64,000 nt of DNA from Alphaproteobacteria bacterium (GTDB lineage: Bacteria; Pseudomonadota; Alphaproteobacteria; Caulobacterales; Maricaulaceae): the NCBI GenBank assembly GCA_016124665.1, contig WGNH01000011.1:79832-143831 (forward strand), written 5' to 3'. The notes under the pieces are model-generated. The model saw only the letters and a program-made list of their open reading frames with translations. It had not been told where the DNA came from and searched no databases. Within the stretch, counting starts at the first letter, position 1. Every line of letters starts with the position of its first letter. This document shows positions 17,508 through 26,474 of the stretch, one piece after another. The position numbers were made by a program, and so were the translations under genes.

Positions 17508-18923
17508 ATGACGGACGGAAAAACAACTAAATCCAACGCGCTCTGGGGCGGCCGGTTTTCCGGTTCCCCGTCAGAGATCATGGAATCCATCAATGCTTCG
17601 ATCGATATCGATCAGCGCATGGCCTTCGAGGACATTGCCGGATCCATTGCCCATGCGCGAATGTTGGCCGCAACGGGCATCATTTCAAGCGAAGATGCGG
17701 CAAAAATCGAGCAGGGTCTCATTCAGATTCGTGGGGAGATCGAACTCGGCGAGATGCAGTGGTCGAAAGCGCTGGAAGATGTTCACATGAATATCGAGGC
17801 GCGGCTGAAAGAAATTATCGGCACGCCGGCCGGCCGTCTGCACACGGCTCGGTCACGCAATGACCAGGTGGCTACCGATTTCCGGCTGTGGCTGCGATCC
17901 GCCTGCGACCGCATCGATGTATTGATCACGGCCTATCAGGTGGCGCTGGTGGCGCAGGCGGAGTCTCATGCCGGAACGGTGATGCCGGGCTTTACCCATC
18001 TTCAGACCGCCCAGCCCGTCAGTCTCGGGCATCATCTCCTGTGCTGGGTGGAAGCTGCGGAACGTGACCGCGACCGCTTCCGGGACGCCCGCAAACGCCT
18101 CAATGAAAGCCCGCTGGGTTGCGCCGCCCTGGCCGGAACGGCCTTTCCGATTGATCGTCATCAGACCGCTGCTGACCTCGGCTTTGACCGGCCGATGGCG
18201 AATTCGCTGGACGGTGTGGCAAGCCGGGATTTTGCGCTGGAAGTCCTGTCGGCGGCCACCATCTGCGCCGTCAACCTGTCGCGCTTTGCCGAGGAGATTG
18301 TGCTCTGGACTTCGCGCCGCTTCGGCTTCGCGCAGCTTTCCGATGCCTGGTCGACGGGCTCGTCCATCATGCCGCAAAAGCGCAATCCGGATGCCGCCGA
18401 ACTGGTCCGCGCCAAGCCGGGCCGTATCGCCGGCGCGCTGCAGACGCTGATCATTGTCGTCAAGGGCCTGCCGCTCGCCTATTCCAAGGATCTGCAGGAG
18501 GACAAGGCGCCGGTCTTCCAGGCGATGGATGATCTGGAGCTCGCACTCGGCGCGATGGCCGGCATGGCTGCGGACCTGACTTTCAACACGGACGCCATGG
18601 CCGAGGCCGCCGGTGAAGCCTATTCGGATGCGACCGATCTGGCCGATTATGTCGTGCGCGAGCTGGGCAAGCCCTTCCGCGATGCGCATCATATCGCCGG
18701 TGCGATGGTCAAGCTGGCCGAGTCACGGGGTGTACCCCTCGCCGGGCTGACGCTGGCCGATATGCAATCGGTCGAACCGGAGCTGACGGAGGCCGTCTAT
18801 TCGGTCCTCTCGGCCCGCGCCTCGATGGAAAGCCGGACGAGCTATGGCGGAACCGCGCCGGTCCGCGTAAAAGAGCAGGTGAAACTCTGGCAGGACCGTC
18901 TCCGCGAAAGGCAGGCATCATGA
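17508..18923 (+). CDS. argH: Argininosuccinate lyase
   Basis: A 471-aa enzyme for the last step of arginine synthesis, splitting argininosuccinate to arginine and fumarate. N-terminal [21 protein letters not shown], then [10 protein letters not shown] and [22 protein letters not shown] (split over residues 95-125), HTATRIDR-type GTAFPIDRH near 208 and the flexible signature loop [18 protein letters not shown] near 283 are all present. The stop overlaps the start of the small lipoprotein gene by 4 nt. Confidence 0.96.
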   Translation: MTDGKTTKSNALWGGRFSGSPSEIMESINASIDIDQRMAFEDIAGSIAHARMLAATGIISSEDAAKIEQGLIQIRGEIELGEMQWSKALEDVHMNIEARLKEIIGTPAGRLHTARSRNDQVATDFRLWLRSACDRIDVLITAYQVALVAQAESHAGTVMPGFTHLQTAQPVSLGHHLLCWVEAAERDRDRFRDARKRLNESPLGCAALAGTAFPIDRHQTAADLGFDRPMANSLDGVASRDFALEVLSAATICAVNLSRFAEEIVLWTSRRFGFAQLSDAWSTGSSIMPQKRNPDAAELVRAKPGRIAGALQTLIIVVKGLPLAYSKDLQEDKAPVFQAMDDLELALGAMAGMAADLTFNTDAMAEAAGEAYSDATDLADYVVRELGKPFRDAHHIAGAMVKLAESRGVPLAGLTLADMQSVEPELTEAVYSVLSARASMESRTSYGGTAPVRVKEQVKLWQDRLRERQAS

Positions 18924-19048
18924 AAAAGCTGGCAACTCTCATCGTGATCATTGGCGGGCTTGTGGTGTCCGGTTGTGGCCTGCGTGGCGATCTGGAACGG
19001 CCGCCCCCGATCTGGGGCAGCCCGCCGCCCGCGGAAACGGACGAATAG
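18920..19048 (+). CDS. lptM: LptM/YifL-like small lipoprotein
   Basis: A 42-aa protein that overlaps argH by ATGA. Residues 1-18 are a lipoprotein signal with lipobox VVSGC, so Cys19 would be acylated; [12 protein letters not shown] follows, matching the CGxxGxLxxP pattern of LptM (YifL). E. coli LptM helps the LptD-LptE translocon mature. Position directly behind argH is typical of alphaproteobacteria, where lysA usually comes next; here it does not. Confidence 0.8.
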   Translation: MKKLATLIVIIGGLVVSGCGLRGDLERPPPIWGSPPPAETDE

Positions 19049-19110
19049 TTCACCAATATGTAATGCAGGTGCCGCTAGGCGCGCCTGTCTGACGTGATAG
19101 ATTCCCCGCC

Positions 19111-21648
19111 ATGAAACTCTGGCCCTTGATCCAGGCGCGCTTTGCGTTGCTGTGGGAACGCCTTGCCCCGGTGTTGTGGCCAGGCGTGCTGCTGATCGGG
19201 CTTTATGCCGGTATTTCGATCTTCGGTCTCTGGGACCGGTTGGGAGACCCCTGGCGGGCTCTGACCTATGCGGCCGCAGTGGGATTGTCAGTCTGGATTG
19301 GCTGGTGCCGCTGGCGGACAACCGACTGGCCGGATGACGAAGATGCTGCGCGGCGCGTGGAAGCCGATTCCGGTATTTCCGCCCGTCCGCACGAAGCCCT
19401 GTCCGACCGGCCAGCGGATGCCTCAGCAGAAGCGCAGGCTGTCTGGCAGGCGCACCAGCGCCGCATGTCCGAACGTCTGAAAGGGGCCAAAGCCCGGCGT
19501 CCTCATGCCGCCTGGGCGCAGGTGGATTCCTGGGGGCTGCGTGGCGCAATTGTCGTGCTGATCGCTGCGGGTTGGATGGTGTCCGGTGATCTTGCCAAGG
19601 GCCGCCTGTTTGACAGTTTCGGCTTTGCACCGGTCTATCGCGGCGTCGAAACCGCTCAGGTCGATGCGTGGCTGAACCCGCCCGCCTATACCGGGATGGC
19701 CCCGATCTTCTTTCAGGATGGCGACACCGAAGCCGTGGCTCCGGAGGGCTCCGAGCTCGTGATCCGCACTGCCGGCGTGCGCCGCGCGCCCAATGTCCGC
19801 AATGGCTCCGAGCGGGCCGAAAACCGCTCCATAGGCGATGGCGTGTGGCAAAGTCATCTGGTTATAGAATCAGATGCCGTGGTCACGCTTCGGGCAGGCC
19901 GGGAGCGGGCTGCGTACCGTGTCGATGCAACCCCTGACACGGCACCGGATGTCAATATTGTCGCCGCCCCCGAAGCCAATGTTGAAGGCGAGCTGACGCT
20001 CGAATTCACGGTCGAAGATGATTATGGCGCGACCGATTTCCGCGTCGAATTCCGCCCGGAAGGGGAAGCGGCGGCTGATTGGTCGTCGATTGATATATCG
20101 CCGGGAGATATGACGCGCGGCGAAGACGGCTATCGCGCGACTGTGCTGACCGCCCAGCATGCGCTTGCGGGATCGCGCGTTGATCTCCGGCTGGCGGCGA
20201 TGGATGGCGGTGGCAATACCGGCATCTCTCCGGCGATTGCCCTGACCCTGCCGGAACGTGTTTTCCTTGATCCGCTGGCCCGCGCCGTGTCCGAACAGCG
20301 CCGCATCGTGATCGGCTCAAACCGGGAATATGCCCCGTTACCGGAACGCAACCCTATGTATCTGGAAGACCTTCAGGCCCTTCCGCCCTTCCAGGGGGAG
20401 GAGCCGGAACGGCGGATCGAGCGCGCGCCGGAAGATTTGCAAAGCGTGGCGCTGGCGCTGGATGCGATCACCGATGCGCCGGAATACTTCTTCGAGGATC
20501 CGATCGTCTATCTCGGGCTGCGGCATGAATTGCACAGCCTGCGCCGGGCCCGGGATTTTGACGAGATCGGCCCGATCGAGGCCAATCTCTGGCAGATTGC
20601 CCTGCGCGCCGAACTGGGCTCGCTGGCCGATGCGGAACGGGCGCTGCGCGCCGCCGAGCGGGCGCTGATGGAAGCCCTCGCCCGCGGTGCTGACGAAACC
20701 GAGCTGGCACCCCTGTTCGAGGCCTATCAGCAGGCCATGGACAATTACATGGCCGCTCTGGCCCGCGAAGCCGCGGAAGAAGGCCGGGTGGCCGAGGGCG
20801 GTGGCCCGCAAATGAATACCGACGATCTTCAGGGATTGCTTGACGCTCTGCGGGACGCCGCCGAGCTGGGCGACACCGCCAATGCTCGCGAAGCCCTGCA
20901 AGCACTGGGCGAAATGCTCCGCAATATGGAGCTGACCCTGCAGCAAGGGGAAGGCGATGGCCAACAAACCGATGAAATCAGCCAGGCAATGCGCGATGCC
21001 CTGGAGGAGCTGGGTGATGTGATCGGCGAACAGCGCCAGCTTCAGGATGAGACTTTCGAACAGGCCGAGGCCGGGCCTCAAGGTCAGAGCCAGGGTCAGG
21101 CCGGTGAGCCCGGCAGTGAAAGCGAGGGTCAGCCCTCCGGGCAAAGCGGCAGCCAGAGCGGACAGGCCGGAGCCGGCTCGCAAGGCGCACAAGCCCTCGC
21201 CGACTCCCAGGGTACGCTGGCGGACCGACTGGAATCGCTGGCTCAGGCCCTGCCCGGGGAAAGCGGCGAAAGCTTCGGTGAGGCGGCCGAGGCCATGCGC
21301 CGTGCTCAGGAAGCTCTGGAAGATGGCGATGCACAGGGGGCCGTTGGCCAGCAGGAGCAGGCCCTGCAGGCCCTGCGCGATGGCGCGGAGCGCCTGGCGC
21401 AAGGCCTTCTGGAACGGGCGCAGGACGCAAATCAGGCCGCCGCAGAGGGTGACGAGACAGACCCTCTGGGCCGCCCGCAGGATTCCGGCGGATTCTCCAA
21501 CGGTTCAGGTGTCGAGATTCCTGACGAGGCTGAACGCCTGCGGGCCAGAGAAATTCTGGAAGAATTGCGGGAACGCGCCGCCGAGCAGGGGCTGGATCAG
21601 GACGAGCTTGATTATATCGAGCGCCTGCTGGACCGCTTCGGCTCCTGA
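19111..21648 (+). CDS. TIGR02302/DUF4175 family membrane protein
   Basis: An 845-aa protein. Hydrophobic helices lie near residues 22-42, 50-68 and 145-165. A large predicted periplasmic part follows with beta-rich sequence (about 180-380), then a helical region rich in Ala, Glu and Arg. Residues about 650-700 are very low complexity (Gln/Gly/Ser: GQSQGQAGEPGSESEGQPSG), and the C terminus ends REILEELRERAAEQGLDQDELDYIERLLDRF, a conserved family ending (quoted here in shortened sense: REILEELRERAAEQ and DYIERLLDRF). Function is unknown, though its fixed position after argH-lysA in alphaproteobacteria suggests an envelope role. Confidence 0.85.
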   Translation: MKLWPLIQARFALLWERLAPVLWPGVLLIGLYAGISIFGLWDRLGDPWRALTYAAAVGLSVWIGWCRWRTTDWPDDEDAARRVEADSGISARPHEALSDRPADASAEAQAVWQAHQRRMSERLKGAKARRPHAAWAQVDSWGLRGAIVVLIAAGWMVSGDLAKGRLFDSFGFAPVYRGVETAQVDAWLNPPAYTGMAPIFFQDGDTEAVAPEGSELVIRTAGVRRAPNVRNGSERAENRSIGDGVWQSHLVIESDAVVTLRAGRERAAYRVDATPDTAPDVNIVAAPEANVEGELTLEFTVEDDYGATDFRVEFRPEGEAAADWSSIDISPGDMTRGEDGYRATVLTAQHALAGSRVDLRLAAMDGGGNTGISPAIALTLPERVFLDPLARAVSEQRRIVIGSNREYAPLPERNPMYLEDLQALPPFQGEEPERRIERAPEDLQSVALALDAITDAPEYFFEDPIVYLGLRHELHSLRRARDFDEIGPIEANLWQIALRAELGSLADAERALRAAERALMEALARGADETELAPLFEAYQQAMDNYMAALAREAAEEGRVAEGGGPQMNTDDLQGLLDALRDAAELGDTANAREALQALGEMLRNMELTLQQGEGDGQQTDEISQAMRDALEELGDVIGEQRQLQDETFEQAEAGPQGQSQGQAGEPGSESEGQPSGQSGSQSGQAGAGSQGAQALADSQGTLADRLESLAQALPGESGESFGEAAEAMRRAQEALEDGDAQGAVGQQEQALQALRDGAERLAQGLLERAQDANQAAAEGDETDPLGRPQDSGGFSNGSGVEIPDEAERLRAREILEELRERAAEQGLDQDELDYIERLLDRFGS

Positions 21649-21650
21649 CT

Positions 21651-22409
21651 CTAGTGGCCGCCGGGACCGGCAGAATTGGCGGCGGCATGGCGTTGCTCTG
21701 CCGGTGCTTCATCCATAGCGGCCGGCATGTCCGCCAGACCGGCAATCGTGACTTCCGCCTCGACGGCGCCGGAAGGCGGATCTGTCACCACGGACGCGAA
21801 TTCAAGCTGGCCGCCGGGACCGATGACTCCAGCGTCGGGAATAATCGTCCATTCCAGAACCGGCTCACCGTTTTCACCCAGAAGCCGCGCCTGCAATTGC
21901 GGCACTGTGCGAGCCTGACGATCAATGTTGCGCACCGCGCCGGAGAGCACCACGGTAGGAATGCCATGTTCTTCACCGCGCGACACGTTCAGCGATTCGA
22001 TCGCCACGCCAAAGGCGTTGGCTTCAATGCCGACCGCCGCATAGGCGCTGGACGCACGAGGCCAGACACTGACAATATCGGCACGGAAAAGGAAGGCTGC
22101 CGCAAACACACCCGCGACCGCGACGGCCAGACCACCCCAGGCCCCCATCGCGGCTGTCTTCAATTGATCCTGCCGGCGCTGTTCAGCGCGCTCACGAAAA
22201 GCCCGGTGCGGGGCTTTGGGCGCAGCCGGCTCGGGCTCGGGCTCGGGTTTTGGCGGGATCGGGTCGATCGGCTCCAGAACCGGTTCTTCTTCGTTGCGCG
22301 CGGTCCAGATATGGCCGCAGGCGGCACATTTCACACGCCGCCCGTTGACGCCGATAGCGCCGGGATTTGCGCGATAACGCGTGTCACAACTTGGACAGCT
22401 CAGTATCAT
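21651..22409 (-). CDS. MJ0042-type zinc-ribbon membrane protein (DUF3426-like)
   Basis: A 252-aa protein. The N terminus holds a zinc ribbon, CPSCDTRYR (Cys5, Cys8) and CAACGHIW (near 33-36), followed by a Pro/Glu-rich linker (PPKPEPEPEPAAPK), a transmembrane helix near residues 98-118 and a beta-rich C-terminal domain (ESLNVSRGEEHGIPTVVLSG onwards). This is the arrangement of DUF3426 proteins often found beside ftsEX in alphaproteobacteria. It is divergent from ftsE, about 46 bp apart. Confidence 0.8.
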   Translation of the reverse strand: MILSCPSCDTRYRANPGAIGVNGRRVKCAACGHIWTARNEEEPVLEPIDPIPPKPEPEPEPAAPKAPHRAFRERAEQRRQDQLKTAAMGAWGGLAVAVAGVFAAAFLFRADIVSVWPRASSAYAAVGIEANAFGVAIESLNVSRGEEHGIPTVVLSGAVRNIDRQARTVPQLQARLLGENGEPVLEWTIIPDAGVIGPGGQLEFASVVTDPPSGAVEAEVTIAGLADMPAAMDEAPAEQRHAAANSAGPGGH

Positions 22410-22455
22410 CTGGGCCCGATTCAGCTTATTGGCAGCAGGAGCTGCAGGATTTCCG

Positions 22456-23172
22456 GTGACTGAAACTGGCGTGAACCCCTTTCCACAAAGTGAATCCGAA
22501 GTGATTGTCCGCTTCGATGCTGTCGGTATGCGCTATGGGCGCGGGCCGGAAATCCTGAAAGACGTGTCGTTCGAGCTGCCGCGGGGCAGTTTCACCTTCC
22601 TGACCGGCCCTTCCGGGGCAGGCAAAACCTCCTTGTTGCGGCTGATCTATATGGCTCACAAGGCCTCCCGCGGCGTGGTCCAGCATTTCGGCCATGACAC
22701 TGCCGCATTGCGGCGGAAGGATCTGCCCGATCTGCGCCGCCGCATCGGCGTCGTGTTCCAGGAATTCCGCATGCTGGATCATCTCAGCGTTTTCGAGAAT
22801 GTGGCCCTGCCGCTCCGCGTGGCCGGCCAGAAGCGTTCCGCCTATGCCGAGGATGTCGCCGAGCTTGTCAGCTGGGTGGGGCTGGAACATCACATGGAGT
22901 CGCGGCCCGCAACCCTTTCGGGGGGCGAGCAACAACGGGTGGCGATCGCGCGCGCCGTCGTCAACCAGCCCGAATTGCTGATCGCCGACGAGCCGACCGG
23001 GAATGTCGATCCGGACATGGCGCGGCGGCTCTTGCGCCTGTTTGTCGAGCTCAACCGGCTGGGCACGACCGTGCTGATCGCGACCCATGACCTGACTCTT
23101 GTGCGCGCCCTGGACGCGCCGGTGATGTCGCTGGCCGATGGCCGCCTGACCTTCCGGGAACGGGCCGCATGA
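22456..23172 (+). CDS. ftsE: Cell-division ABC transporter ATPase FtsE
   Basis: A 238-aa ATPase. Walker A GPSGAGKTS is near residue 50, Q-loop VVFQEFRML near 95, signature LSGGEQQRVAIARA near 152 and Walker B LLIADEPTGNVD near 172. It pairs with FtsX to couple ATP use to periplasmic peptidoglycan hydrolases at the septum. I choose the GTG at 22456 because AGGAGCTGCAGGAT lies just upstream; GTG at 22471 or 22501 is possible. It overlaps ftsX by 4 nt. Confidence 0.92.
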   Translation: MTETGVNPFPQSESEVIVRFDAVGMRYGRGPEILKDVSFELPRGSFTFLTGPSGAGKTSLLRLIYMAHKASRGVVQHFGHDTAALRRKDLPDLRRRIGVVFQEFRMLDHLSVFENVALPLRVAGQKRSAYAEDVAELVSWVGLEHHMESRPATLSGGEQQRVAIARAVVNQPELLIADEPTGNVDPDMARRLLRLFVELNRLGTTVLIATHDLTLVRALDAPVMSLADGRLTFRERAA

Positions 23173-24083
23173 GCGACAGTGAGACATCTCCGCCAATGCC
23201 GCCTGCGGGCGGCCATGCACGGCTACTGCCGCCGGACGCCGGACGTGACCGGCCGCTGTTTGCCGTGGCGGCGATCCTGGTGTTTCTCGCCTGCCTTGCC
23301 GCGCTCGGTGCGCGCGGGGCCTGGACATCGAGTGACCGCTGGATGAATGATCTCGCAGGCAGCCTGACCGTACAGGTCCGTCCTGTGGATGGCCGCAATG
23401 CAGATGAAGATGCGTCAGAGGCCGCGCGCCTGATCGCAGCGCTCCCGGACATCGAAAGTGCGGAAGCGCGAAGCCGGGCAGAGTCCGAAGCGCTTCTGGA
23501 GCCGTGGTTTGGCGCCGGCGGCCTGCCGGCAGATCTGCCCGTGCCCTTGCTGGTCGATGTGGAATTGTCGAACCCGGACATATTACCGGTCGAGGACATT
23601 GAGGCAGTTCTGGCTGAAGCCGGAATTGACGCCACGGTGGACGATCATGGCCGCTGGTCCGATGCGGTGGCCCGCGCCAGTCATCTCGCCCGGATGCTCG
23701 CACTCGGCCTGCTGACGCTCATTCTGGGGGCGGCGGCGGCGGTCATCGCCTTTGCCGCGCGCGCGTCGCTGGCCGCCCGCCGCGATGTCGCGGATGCGCT
23801 GCATATTGTCGGCGCGACCGATGCCTATATTGCCGGGCTGTTCGAGCGGCGCTTTTTCGGGCTCGGCCTGAAAGCCGGAGCAACCGGAGCCGGATTCGCG
23901 GCTCTGATCGCCATACTGGTCGCCGTAGGTGGCGGAAACGCAGATGCGATGTATTTTCTTCCGGAACTGGTCTTTGCGCCGGTCGAGATTGCGTCGCTGC
24001 TCGCGGCGCCCCTGGTCGCCGGCGCTATCGCGGCGCTGTCGGCGCGGCTGGCGGTATCGGAAGAATTGCGGAAACGCTGGTGA
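23169..24083 (+). CDS. ftsX: Cell-division permease FtsX
   Basis: A 304-aa FtsX-type permease. The first transmembrane helix is near residues 33-50, an extracellular domain of about 115 residues follows, then three helices near 175-195, 240-262 and 275-293. The N-terminal cytoplasmic part is proline-rich (SPPMPPAGGHARLLPPD). Its pairing with ftsE by ATGA overlap fixes the identity despite low sequence conservation of this family. Confidence 0.88.
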   Translation: MSDSETSPPMPPAGGHARLLPPDAGRDRPLFAVAAILVFLACLAALGARGAWTSSDRWMNDLAGSLTVQVRPVDGRNADEDASEAARLIAALPDIESAEARSRAESEALLEPWFGAGGLPADLPVPLLVDVELSNPDILPVEDIEAVLAEAGIDATVDDHGRWSDAVARASHLARMLALGLLTLILGAAAAVIAFAARASLAARRDVADALHIVGATDAYIAGLFERRFFGLGLKAGATGAGFAALIAILVAVGGGNADAMYFLPELVFAPVEIASLLAAPLVAGAIAALSARLAVSEELRKRW

Positions 24084-24105
24084 ATATGAGCGGAGATGAG
24101 TTGAG

Positions 24106-24714
24106 ATGAGCCTGTCGCGGACGTCTTCCAGCCCTGCCGGGCAGATCGTGCGGGCGGTGTCATTCCTGATCGTTTTCGGCCTGCTGGCCGGGTTTGCCGG
24201 CTATTCCGGCCATGTCTCCGCCCTGAGCACGCCCGAGGAGGTCGAGGCTGACGCCATCATCGTTCTGACCGGTGGCGAAGGCCGGTTGCAGACCGCGGTC
24301 CGGTTGCTGGAGAGCGGTGCCGGCGAGCGCGTCCTGATCTCCGGCGTCAATCCCTCCGTCAGCGAAGAGGCGGTGCGGACAACATCGAACATTGATCCGG
24401 ATCTGTTTGCCTGTTGCATTGATCTGGGCCGGGATGCCGCTGACACAATCGGCAATGCCCGCGAAGCCGTAGTCTGGGCGGACGCCAACGGGTTCGAGCG
24501 CATCATCATCGTGACCTCCGACTATCACATGCCGCGCGCCATACTGGAGCTGCGCGCCCTGATGCCGGACCATGACCTGATCGCCTGGCCAGTGCCCTCT
24601 CCCCGTCCATGGGAAAACGCCACGGCCGCGCGGCGCTGGGCTCTGGAGTATCTGAAATTCAGCGCGGTTTTCTTCCGCGAAATGGCACGCGGTGCCTTCA
24701 GCGGAGACGAATGA
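24106..24714 (+). CDS. YdcF/ElyC family DUF218 protein
   Basis: A 202-aa protein with one N-terminal helix (about residues 15-34) and a DUF218 domain: DAIIVLTGGEGRLQTAVRLLESG near 46, RVLISGVNP near 73, CCIDLGRDAADTIGNAREAV near 104 and IIIVTSDYHMPRAILEL near 132. DUF218 proteins such as ElyC and SanA affect peptidoglycan or enterobacterial common antigen metabolism. It overlaps plsC by 4 nt and probably belongs to an ftsEX-ydcF-plsC envelope operon. Confidence 0.87.
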   Translation: MSLSRTSSSPAGQIVRAVSFLIVFGLLAGFAGYSGHVSALSTPEEVEADAIIVLTGGEGRLQTAVRLLESGAGERVLISGVNPSVSEEAVRTTSNIDPDLFACCIDLGRDAADTIGNAREAVVWADANGFERIIIVTSDYHMPRAILELRALMPDHDLIAWPVPSPRPWENATAARRWALEYLKFSAVFFREMARGAFSGDE

Positions 24715-25445
24715 TGAAGCCGGCCGGTCCTTTGACGATTATCCGTTCGCTCTTGTTCGTCCTCTGGATGTATGGCTCGATGATGATTGTCGGCTTTGCC
24801 GTGATCTGGCTGCTGGTGATGCCGCGAAGCTGGTCGCGTGCGGTCTACCGGTTCTGGCTGGCCCTGATTTTTGGCGGGCTGAAAGTCATCTGCGGACAAA
24901 GCTATGAAGTGCGCGGGCGGGAGAATCTGCCGCAGGGCGGTGCGCTGATTGCCTCGCGTCATGAAAGCATGATGGAAACGCAAGCCTTCTGGCAGATACT
25001 GGATGATCCCGCGATCATTCTGAAAAAGGAGCTGGCCTGGCTGCCGGTATTCGGCTGGTTTGCGGTCAAGCTGGAGAATATCGTGGTGGATCGCGGGGCT
25101 GCGGCAAAGGCCTTGCGGAAGATGCTGCGCGATGCCCGGCAGCGGGCCGCAGAAGGCCGCCAGATCCTGATTTTTCCGGAAGGCACCCGCATGAAGCCGG
25201 GGGAATTCGGCGTGTTGAAGCCGGGCGTCGCCGGCCTTTATGCGGCCATGAATGTGCCCTGTGTCCCGGTCGCTCTGGATAGTGGTGACTACTGGGCCGG
25301 GAACGGCATTGTGCGGCGCCCCGGCAAGGCCGTGATCGAGTTTCTGGAACCCATTGCACCGGGATTGTCACGCGAGGACTTCATGAAGCTGCTGCAATCG
25401 CGTATTGAAAGCGGAACGCGCGCCTTGCGTGCCAACCGGACCTGA
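24711..25445 (+). CDS. 1-acyl-sn-glycerol-3-phosphate acyltransferase (PlsC family)
   Basis: A 244-aa acyltransferase, starting at MMKPAGPLT in an ATGA overlap with the DUF218 gene. Two hydrophobic segments lie near residues 10-38 and 45-62. Acyltransferase block I reads SRHESMMETQ (H84...E89), so the usual HX4D is HX4E. Block III is FPEGTRMKPGEFG near 161 and block IV NVPCVPVALDSGDYW near 183. It makes phosphatidic acid from lysophosphatidic acid or transfers acyl chains to a related lipid. Confidence 0.87.
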   Translation: MMKPAGPLTIIRSLLFVLWMYGSMMIVGFAVIWLLVMPRSWSRAVYRFWLALIFGGLKVICGQSYEVRGRENLPQGGALIASRHESMMETQAFWQILDDPAIILKKELAWLPVFGWFAVKLENIVVDRGAAAKALRKMLRDARQRAAEGRQILIFPEGTRMKPGEFGVLKPGVAGLYAAMNVPCVPVALDSGDYWAGNGIVRRPGKAVIEFLEPIAPGLSREDFMKLLQSRIESGTRALRANRT

Positions 25446-25472
25446 GTTTCAGGCCTCCATAACGGATGTGTC

Positions 25473-26474
25473 ATGCCCAAGCGTTTCGCGATACCCCTTC
25501 TCGCCATTCTGATCGTATTGGGCCTTTATTCGGCCTATTGGGTCTATGCCCGGTCGGAAATCGTCCGTTATGTCGAGGCTTGGGAGGCTGCCCAGATCGA
25601 GGCCGGTTTTTCGATCGATCGCAATGATCTTCGTGTCGGCGGCTATCCCTACCGGTTTTCGGTGTCCGCCGAGAATGTGGTCATGCGGGCGCCCGAGATT
25701 GACGGAGGCTGGGTGCTGGAGCTGAACGCTTTTGAAGCCAATGCCATGCCCTATGATTTCTCGCACTGGATCATTTCCCTGGGCGATACCGTGCGCTTCC
25801 AGCAAGGCGGTCAGGGGCTTGCATTGACGACAGAGAATGCCCGTTTCAGCGTATCCGGCGCGGACGGGGTCACCCAGCGGATCGGCAGCCAGATCACGAA
25901 TCTGCAAATAGAATCCCTTGGCAGCGCACCGGTCAGTGTCACAGACGTCGAGGCTTTGCGCCTGAGCGCTGCGACCGGCGAGAGCGGCGATATGGCGATT
26001 CGGCTGCAACTCGATGGCGTTCAACTGGCAGCAGAGCAGATCGATCCGGTCCTGGCCGGCAGTTTCGGTGACCATATCACGCAGCTGCAGGCCGATTTCG
26101 TGATTTCGCAATGGCCGGAGCTGGCACGCAGCTCTGATCTCGGTACATGGGCCAGAGCCGGCGGCGTGTATTCCCTGCGCGAGTTTCACATTGGCTGGGG
26201 CCGTCTGAACATGGATGCCGAGGGCGAGATGGGGCTGGACGAAGCCTTGCGCCCGACGGGCCGTATCAGCCTCAATATTCTGGATCCGGAAGCAGTGGTC
26301 GATGCGATGATCGAATCCGGTGCCATTTCCGAGGAAAATTCCGGCGCCTTGCGGCTGGTCGCACAGTCCGCTCCGCGCAGCGATGCCGGCACCGCGATTC
26401 CGCTGTCCTTCCGCAATGGCGGGGTCTATTTCGGACCGGTCCGGCTGGGCGAAACCGGCTCCATTGCGCGTTAG
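25473..26474 (+). CDS. DUF2125 domain protein, exported
   Basis: A 333-aa protein with an N-terminal hydrophobic anchor or signal (AIPLLAILIVLGLYSAYWVYA, shown without the leading residues). DUF2125 hallmarks are FSIDRNDLRVGGYPYRF near residue 48 and FHIGWGRLNMDAEGEMGLDE near 233. The family is periplasmic, of unknown function and distantly like AsmA-type lipid-transfer proteins. It follows plsC by 27 bp, which may link it to envelope lipids. The 3' end overlaps hisC on the other strand by 4 nt. Confidence 0.82.
   Translation: MPKRFAIPLLAILIVLGLYSAYWVYARSEIVRYVEAWEAAQIEAGFSIDRNDLRVGGYPYRFSVSAENVVMRAPEIDGGWVLELNAFEANAMPYDFSHWIISLGDTVRFQQGGQGLALTTENARFSVSGADGVTQRIGSQITNLQIESLGSAPVSVTDVEALRLSAATGESGDMAIRLQLDGVQLAAEQIDPVLAGSFGDHITQLQADFVISQWPELARSSDLGTWARAGGVYSLREFHIGWGRLNMDAEGEMGLDEALRPTGRISLNILDPEAVVDAMIESGAISEENSGALRLVAQSAPRSDAGTAIPLSFRNGGVYFGPVRLGETGSIAR

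Noticed and set aside
20338..21402. 354-aa minus-strand frame in the DUF4175 gene
   Set aside because: Low-complexity antisense of a gene with conserved ends.
22426..23703. 425-aa minus-strand frame over ftsE/ftsX
   Set aside because: Antisense to two genes with clear motifs; sequence is His/Arg/Pro-rich nonsense with no family match.
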